From: Abelmoschus esculentus
Taxonomy: Eukaryota; Streptophyta; Magnoliopsida; Malvales; Malvaceae
NCBI GenBank assembly: GCA_035048815.1
Contig: JAUCBN010000024.1
Coordinates: 1,114,001 to 1,178,000 of the forward strand
Reading direction: 5' to 3'
Length of the DNA stretch: 64,000 bases
In this document: positions 57,883 to 64,000 of the stretch, one piece after another
Numbering within the stretch: position 1 is the first letter of the stretch
Layout of the letters: each line of letters opens with the position of its first letter
Program-made: the position numbers and the translations under genes
Notes under the pieces: model-generated
What the model was told of the DNA's origin: nothing
The model's input: the letters and a program-made list of their open reading frames with translations, nothing else
Databases searched by the model: none

Positions 57883-58670
57883 TTTTTTCATCGGTAGAAA
57901 TAAGTATAATTAATCGCAAAACCAAAAATCGAATTAAATCGAGATATTATAGTTTATAAATTTATGAATTATAAATAAATCAAACCAAATTTTATTTTTT
58001 AATTATTTTCCGTCGGTCGCGGGTCCCTCCGCACAATCGAAGGCCGGTTGTCGTTTTATGGATTCTATTTGTCCTTTTCCTTTCAAAACCCTGTAAGGCA
58101 ATTTTTTTTACTTAAATCTAAAATTTTAGTTTAATTCATTATTATTATAATTGTCAAGACGATAATAACAAAAATAAATAAATTATCATAAAAACACACA
58201 GAAATAAACATTAAAATTTAAGGAGAAAATCTCAAATAAAAAAAACACTATATCAAAAAAAATACAACCTATAATTTTACCTAAATGTAAATGTCTAGTA
58301 TTTATTTATTGAGAAATTATTTAGTTTAAAAACTTAAATAAAAAAATAATTCAAATCAAACCAAAATTTCTATTTATCTAAAAAAAAAATAGAGTTAGAG
58401 ATATAACTTTAGATCCTTTACTAATAGTTAAAAGTCAAAAATAAATTAAAATCATAATTCTAGCAATTATCATAATCATATATTAAAAAATTGTTTCATT
58501 CAAAGTTTAAAATATATTAAATTATTTTATTAAGTAAATAATAATATATATTTTTTTGAATGATTTAAGTTTGAAACGATATATATGTCTTATTAATATA
58601 AAAATAATATAAGTTGTATGTTAAAAATATTTTTTATTTTTTATAATAGAAATAATAAAATTATATTAAG
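57883..58670. other. AT-rich intergenic DNA
   Basis: Nothing coding. A short GC-richer patch at about 58005-58060 has no recognisable match. Confidence 0.45.
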
Positions 58671-58816
58671 TTGCAAATAGAATGTTAACTACACTCACCC
58701 AACTCCAAGAAAATTTTATTTTGATCACTAACTAAAATTTGCAAATAGAATGTTAACTACACTCACCCAACTCTAAGAAAATTTTATTTTGATCATTAAC
58801 TAAAATTTGCAAATAG
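58671..58816. repeat. 68-bp tandem duplication
   Basis: The unit ttgcaaatagaatgttaact (start) begins at 58671, 58739 and 58807: two full copies with two or three differences and the beginning of a third. Confidence 0.88.
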
Positions 58817-58822
58817 AACACT

Positions 58823-59435
58823 AAATTTAAGTTTGGCTTTCATTTTAGTCACTGGATTTATACTTAGAGACTTAGGATAAAGGGATATTTTCGAATCAAA
58901 GAGAAATCAAACATGATGGATGAGCATTATAACATTATAACTTCGAAAGGAGCTGAAGAAATTGTCATAAATTCTGAATCGTGAAAAGAATTTATTATCA
59001 AAATTACATGGTTTATGACATTATAATTGTATAAGCATGGTGTTGATGGGTCGACTATGGTACGTTGATCAATACAGTCTACCTCAAATTGACACTACCT
59101 TTTCATTCTTGAATCTTTACTATAATTCTATCTTAGGATAATGCCTTCATAGGCTCATAGTACAGTTCTGATTAATAAAAGTTACAAATAAAAAATCGGT
59201 TCGCATACCGTTAAATCGCCGGCACAGTGCTGACTGAGGTAGTGTAAAGAAAACCACTTAGTCTTGCTTTTGTTTTGCTGGTAACTCTCTCCTTCTGGTT
59301 CCAAGAGACCTGAAATCTTGTTGAAGTACTATACACATTGGTGAGCCGTGAAAAACTGCTTTGGTATCTGACCATATCAGTTGAGATGAAAATTGAAGGA
59401 TTAATTCAATTGCGAGACACCGATTTGCGTGACAA
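58823..59435. other. 3' flank of the ABCB26 gene
   Basis: Should contain the 3' UTR; no other gene seen. Confidence 0.45.
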
Positions 59436-62400
59436 TCATACTACAGCATCGGTCTGTCTTCTTGTCAATCGAGCATATAGACCGTCGTCCTTATGAAGAA
59501 GCTCGTTATGACTGCCCATCTGCAAGTTCGGATGACAATTATGTCTATGAAGAACAATTCACAATGCAAGCATAGCACATTCTAACAGAAGACACCCGCA
59601 CGGGACACACATATATACGGAAGAAAATAATGTTAGAAGCTCAAGAAAAGAGCCAACCTCAAGAATTTGACCATGATCCATCACGACAATTCTGTCTGCA
59701 GCTTGAATGGTAGAAAGTCTGCAGATGGAATATGAGAAGATTTTTAAACTCATTGTTTAGCCGTGAACGAAAATAATACTCGAAAGCTTACCGGTGTGCA
59801 ATTACTATGACGGTTCTTCTGGACGACAAATCACTTCTGACGGAACGAAGAACACCCTGGATAAAGTGGCATGTGAAACACTGAGGGTAAGAAACAAGCG
59901 ACTCTCCAAGTCCCATGCTCAACCTCCTAACGGGAGAAAGTAATATAAACATTGGTGCTGTGTATTGGTATTTATAACAATGGCTACCTTAACATTGTGT
60001 TCACTCTCTGCATCCAGTGCACTGGTTGCTTCATCAAGGATGAGAACGGTAGGGTCTCTAAGAATGGCTCGAGCGATGGCAATTCTCTGCTTTTGTCCCC
60101 CACTTAGCAGGTCATCATCGACAAGTGTGTTATACCCATCGGGAAGTGATGTGATGAAGTCATGGGCATATGCCTGCTTGGCAGCCCATTCAACATCCTC
60201 TTGCTTTATGTTTCTGGTACATCCGTATTTAATGTTTGAACTGATGTCCATGCGGAAAAGTTTTGGTTCCTGTACAGAATGGATATATTAACGAGGGAAG
60301 ATCCATCAAAATTTAATGAAATTAAATGCTGGAACTGAATGCAGGACCTGTCCCACATATCCTATTTTCCCCCTCAACCACTTGATGTCCAGTTCGTTAA
60401 GAGGGGCACCATCAATTAAAATCTGCAAAAAGTGGTACAAATATAACAAAAGATTCAAATTACAGGTATTGGAAACAAAACTGAAGAGATGTAAGCAGAA
60501 AATACAAAATTGATAGCTACAGAACACTACGTTGTTAGACTCTCCAAAAGGAAAGTATTCAATTATCCACTAAAGATCAAAGTTCCAAGATGCATATATC
60601 AAACGCCAACTGTTCAGAGGCAATTGAATAGGATGATCAAGACATTTCTACCTGACCATCTGTTGGCTCGTAGAGACGAAGCAAAAGATTCACCATCGTG
60701 CTTTTCCCACTACCACTCAGACCAACCTAATCAAGATAAAGCACATAGTAAATTATTCATCATAATCAATGAGGAACTAACGAAAGTTTGCAAGAGCCAA
60801 GAAATACTCACTAGTGCTACCACTTCACCAGGATGAACCGATAAATTTATATGCTGCAGGACTGGTACCTGTTGAAATTATTATACTATTAATTGTTTCC
60901 ATGTAGATATAGTAACACTTTTACAAAGATAGAGTGATCCAATGCACTAAAATTTTAATTATAGAGTCTCGGGGATGTTAAGAGACAACAAATAAGATTG
61001 AAAATCTCAATAATCAGGAAATCCATCCAACAAATTTTTACCTACAAAGAAAGTTCCACCCCCATTTGTACTCCACTTATATAATAGAAATACCAATACT
61101 ATCAAACAAAGGTGTTCCTTTAAGTACTTGTGACATTGAAGACAACATACCATTGATCTTGAAGGATATTGAAAAGATACATTTACGAATTCTATACGCC
61201 CCGCCAGCTTTTGCAGTGTCATTCCTATAATTGAGCAAAATTCAAAGTACTACAAGTTAAATGAAAGATCATATCTACCACTGAAGAAATTCTGATGAAA
61301 GTAATATTTAATGAATGAGCAAAACGATGTTTCTCACATCCTAGACTAAAATTCTCTTCAATTTTGATAGAGAGAAACGATGTAGAACAATAACCGGTCT
61401 TTCTACAAACATATGTCACCCACTAAAATGTAACATGCTTGAGAACAACATATGTTACGGTGTAGCAACAACACATCTCTTAATCTCTGATCAAGCAAGA
61501 TGAATCAAGGGAAATAATCTATTCAACCAAGGTAACTACATGCAGGAAAATCCCCATACTCCTATAAAGTAATACTTTACTGGTTTGCACTTCAAAAAAA
61601 AAAAAACAATACTTTACTGGTTTGCAGTTAAGATTCAGCAATCTCCATGATGATGGAGTGATATGTATCCCAGAAAAGTGAATGAAGGAGCTTTTCAGAG
61701 AGAGAAAAAATGCTGCCTAAAAAAAGTCATGAAGTGTCGATCACAAAGTCAATAAAATGCTTGCCTTTCGATGTGAATTGATCACTAGGCATAAGATCCA
61801 TCAATTGGAAGACCTTTTCACTTGCTCCAACTGATTGCATCAATGATGATACATTATCCCCAACCCACCATGTTGAATAGATTAGCCATTCACTGTATAG
61901 TATAAACTTTGTAAGTTTCTCTGCTGTTATATGACCTGCTAGAATATACATCCCTCCAACCAGCACAGCAATAACCTATACAGAAAATGGTTAAAAGAGA
62001 GGAAAATTCAAAAATCATAAGAGTAGAATACTATTTTCATTCATTTACAATATTATACTTCATTGTTAGAAAGAGCAAATCCATGGGTTGCAAACCTGAG
62101 TTGCATGGTAAAGAGTGTTGAAGGTCAGATTCCAAATTCCATAGGCAGCACTTTGTCGTAAGCTTATATCAGCCAGTTTATCCAGAAAATGATTGTACCT
62201 GTTCATCATAAACATATCAAACCTTTTCCGATATCTATCAAAGGAAAAGATCGAAAAGCAATATGACATTTGGACAAAAAAATAGTAGAATACTTAACCT
62301 TTTCATCTCTTGCTTCTCTGTTCCATAAACACGAACAGTTCTCATTAAGGAAAATGTCTCTTGAGCGACCTATGAAACAAGTAGTGAGAAACCTTTCACC

Positions 62401-63645
62401 CCTACTGTAGTAAACATTGAAGAAATACAAGATGCAAACTACATAGAGAGTTTCTATTAAATACCTCATTCGCAGAAGCACCAAATTCTTGGATCATTTT
62501 TGCTATCTTTTTCTGGTACCTACATAAGAGGACAAAATATATTTTTTCTCAAAAATTTATTACACTTAGACAATAGTCAAACCACCCATATACTCTGCAA
62601 ATCAAGAATAAGGTAACCGTGTCAGACAGTCGGACTCAATTTTACTGAGTACAAGTCAACATCCTCAGTTTGAATCAAATCATCATTTTTCCGAGAATCC
62701 AAACACATTTTCTGTTATTTGTCCTTCCTCTAACCCTCTAAAACCTACCATGTGACTTTGTACTTTGTAGTACAAACACTGGCATTTTGGATATATCCTT
62801 ATTCTGGCTATTATCTTTAATTACCTTCAGATGCATCCATTTAATCACACATACCCCCTCTTGTACATTTTAAGTGAATTAGCTTCAATGTAAGAAGAAA
62901 AAAATGAGGATACTTTAAAAGACTTACAGGCCATAAACTGTCATAACAGCTGCTAGACTACAACATATCACCAATGTACATACACCAAGTGGCCATGACA
63001 AAATCAGCAAGTAGATCAAGGCACCTGTCCCCTAAAAGAAGAATGAAAAGCTAATCAGATTCCGATTATTCCAGAAAACACAACAAGATTAATTATTAGA
63101 TCAGTAACAAACCTGAAGGACATTTCGCAAAATCAGATTAAGATCATTCCCAATCACACGTGACACTTGATGGCAATCTGAACCAAGCCTACTTGTCAAA
63201 TCACCAACTGTTTCACCATCAAAAAATGATATGTCCTGTAGAAATTATGATTGTAAAAGTTTGTTGACAGAACAAACAAAAGATGTATAATTATAACCAA
63301 TGTCCCTAATTGCAAGCAAAAATCTACAGGAATTTGAGTTTTTATATATTCAGAACCTGAAGAAGAAGAGCAGAATACAGTGTTTCTCTCATTCGCTTAA
63401 CCTGTGGATATTACAGGAACGATTTAGACCTAAAATCATGCTCCATGGAAAGAAATGTTATGATGATCACTAAATTCACACTAAAAATGGAAATACAAAT
63501 TTGAACAGTGTTTCAAAGGAAACACCCCAAAACACATGGTCCTATGTGAAAACCGGAGAATGCATTGGATGTTAAATAGTCCAATGATCTTAAGAAACTC
63601 ACCAGGATCATATTTGCAATGCCAAAGAAGAATCCTCGCAGACCA
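59436..63645 (-). CDS. ABCB26: ABC transporter B family member 26-like (TAP-like half transporter), 5' part missing
   Basis: Half-size ABCB exporter of the ABCB26/TAP1 type, expected in the plastid or another organelle membrane. Sixteen exons (5' to 3'): 63645-63603, 63401-63357, 63235-63113, 63031-62928, 62519-62465, 62369-62299, 62198-62096, 61975-61765, 61224-61151, 60868-60812, 60726-60652, 60422-60348, 60269-59988, 59856-59792, 59718-59658, 59519-59436. Phases agree throughout. Seen: transmembrane-domain segments (DISFFDGETVGDLTSRLGSD, LIYLLILSWPLGVCTLVICC, YNHFLDKLADISLRQSAAYG); Walker A GLSGSGKST; Q-loop GYVGQEP; signature LLSGGQKQR; Walker B VLILDEATSALD; switch His in VIVIAHRLST; C-terminus RLTRRQTDAVV. 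The intron after 61765 has a GC donor (AAAG|GCAAGC). The targeting peptide and first membrane helices lie beyond base 64000. Confidence 0.92.
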
Positions 63646-63782
63646 CTGAAAATCAATTGAAAAGAGCAAAGCTAAGCAACTGTTGCCTCTTCCTTCATGA
63701 AAGCTCAAATTCCCACAAAAATTTTTAAAACTTTTTTGTTCACCAGAAACTAGCATGTACGCACTGAAATTTATACACACTA

Positions 63783-63870
63783 GTTTGGCCATATGCAATG
63801 GTGAATCCTTTTTAAGTATTAATACAGTTTGGCTATATGCAATGGTGAATCCCTTTTAAGTATTATTACA
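63783..63870. repeat. 44-bp tandem duplication in an ABCB26 intron
   Basis: gtttggcc/tatatgcaatggtg units start at 63783 and 63827 and differ at about three positions. Confidence 0.85.
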
Positions 63871-64000
63871 CGCGTACAATTCAGGGACAAAAATCATAGA
63901 CTAATAGAAGCATGGATTCAGATTCGCTTACTAGCGACCACATGAAAAAGAAAATTCCATATTTAGTATTGCAACTTAATGTAGAAGGGAGATCTAACCA

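Overview
This window is nuclear chromosomal DNA of a flowering plant, almost certainly a eudicot. The genes have introns with GT-AG or occasional GC-AG borders, there is a nuclear-type tRNA-Thr(UGU), and the proteins are plant families: KDEL-tailed cysteine protease, NPH3/RPT2, group VIII ERF, plant MKP1, plant coilin and ABCB26. Intergenic DNA is very AT-rich and full of small inverted-repeat transposons. Genus cannot be fixed from the sequence alone.

Layout. 1-12 kb: KDEL cysteine endopeptidase (minus), a JINGUBANG-type WD40 gene whose N-terminus is frame-shifted (plus), a tRNA-Thr gene, and a GH5 glycosidase with a C-terminal beta-trefoil domain (minus). 10-16.5 kb: gene-free DNA with two non-LTR retroposons bearing target-site duplications, an inverted pair of diverged repeats and a GC-rich island. 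16.5-30 kb: MAP kinase phosphatase MKP1 (plus), a 13-exon coilin gene (minus) with a 2.7 kb tandem-repeat block at its 5' side, and a GT17 glycosyltransferase (minus). 30-37.5 kb: repeat-rich DNA with two foldback elements inserted at the same 9-bp target in two copies of a duplicated segment. 37.6-43 kb: an NPH3/RPT2 BTB gene (plus), a short non-autonomous LTR retrotransposon carrying antisense host-gene fragments, and a small serine-rich-type gene (minus). 43-57 kb: MITEs, one nested in another, an ERF transcription factor (minus), a 2-oxoglutarate dioxygenase relic whose 3' part is inverted, and a PB1-domain gene (minus). 57-64 kb: repeats, then the 3' sixteen exons of an ABCB26/TAP-like half transporter (minus), whose 5' part lies beyond the window.

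The genes have unrelated roles: secretory proteolysis and cell death, pollen WD40, wall or glycan metabolism, MAPK dephosphorylation, Cajal bodies, N-glycan bisecting-type transferase, phototropin-type signalling adaptor, organ-initiation transcription factor, and plastid or organelle ABC export. There is no operon-like organisation, and I found no sign of a new multi-gene biological system. The unusual content is in the repeats: the 187-bp palindrome-rich array beside coilin, the gene-capturing LTR element, the twin insertions at one target, and the broken or rearranged genes. Exon borders were placed by hand from splice signals and reading-frame continuity; UTRs are not resolved.
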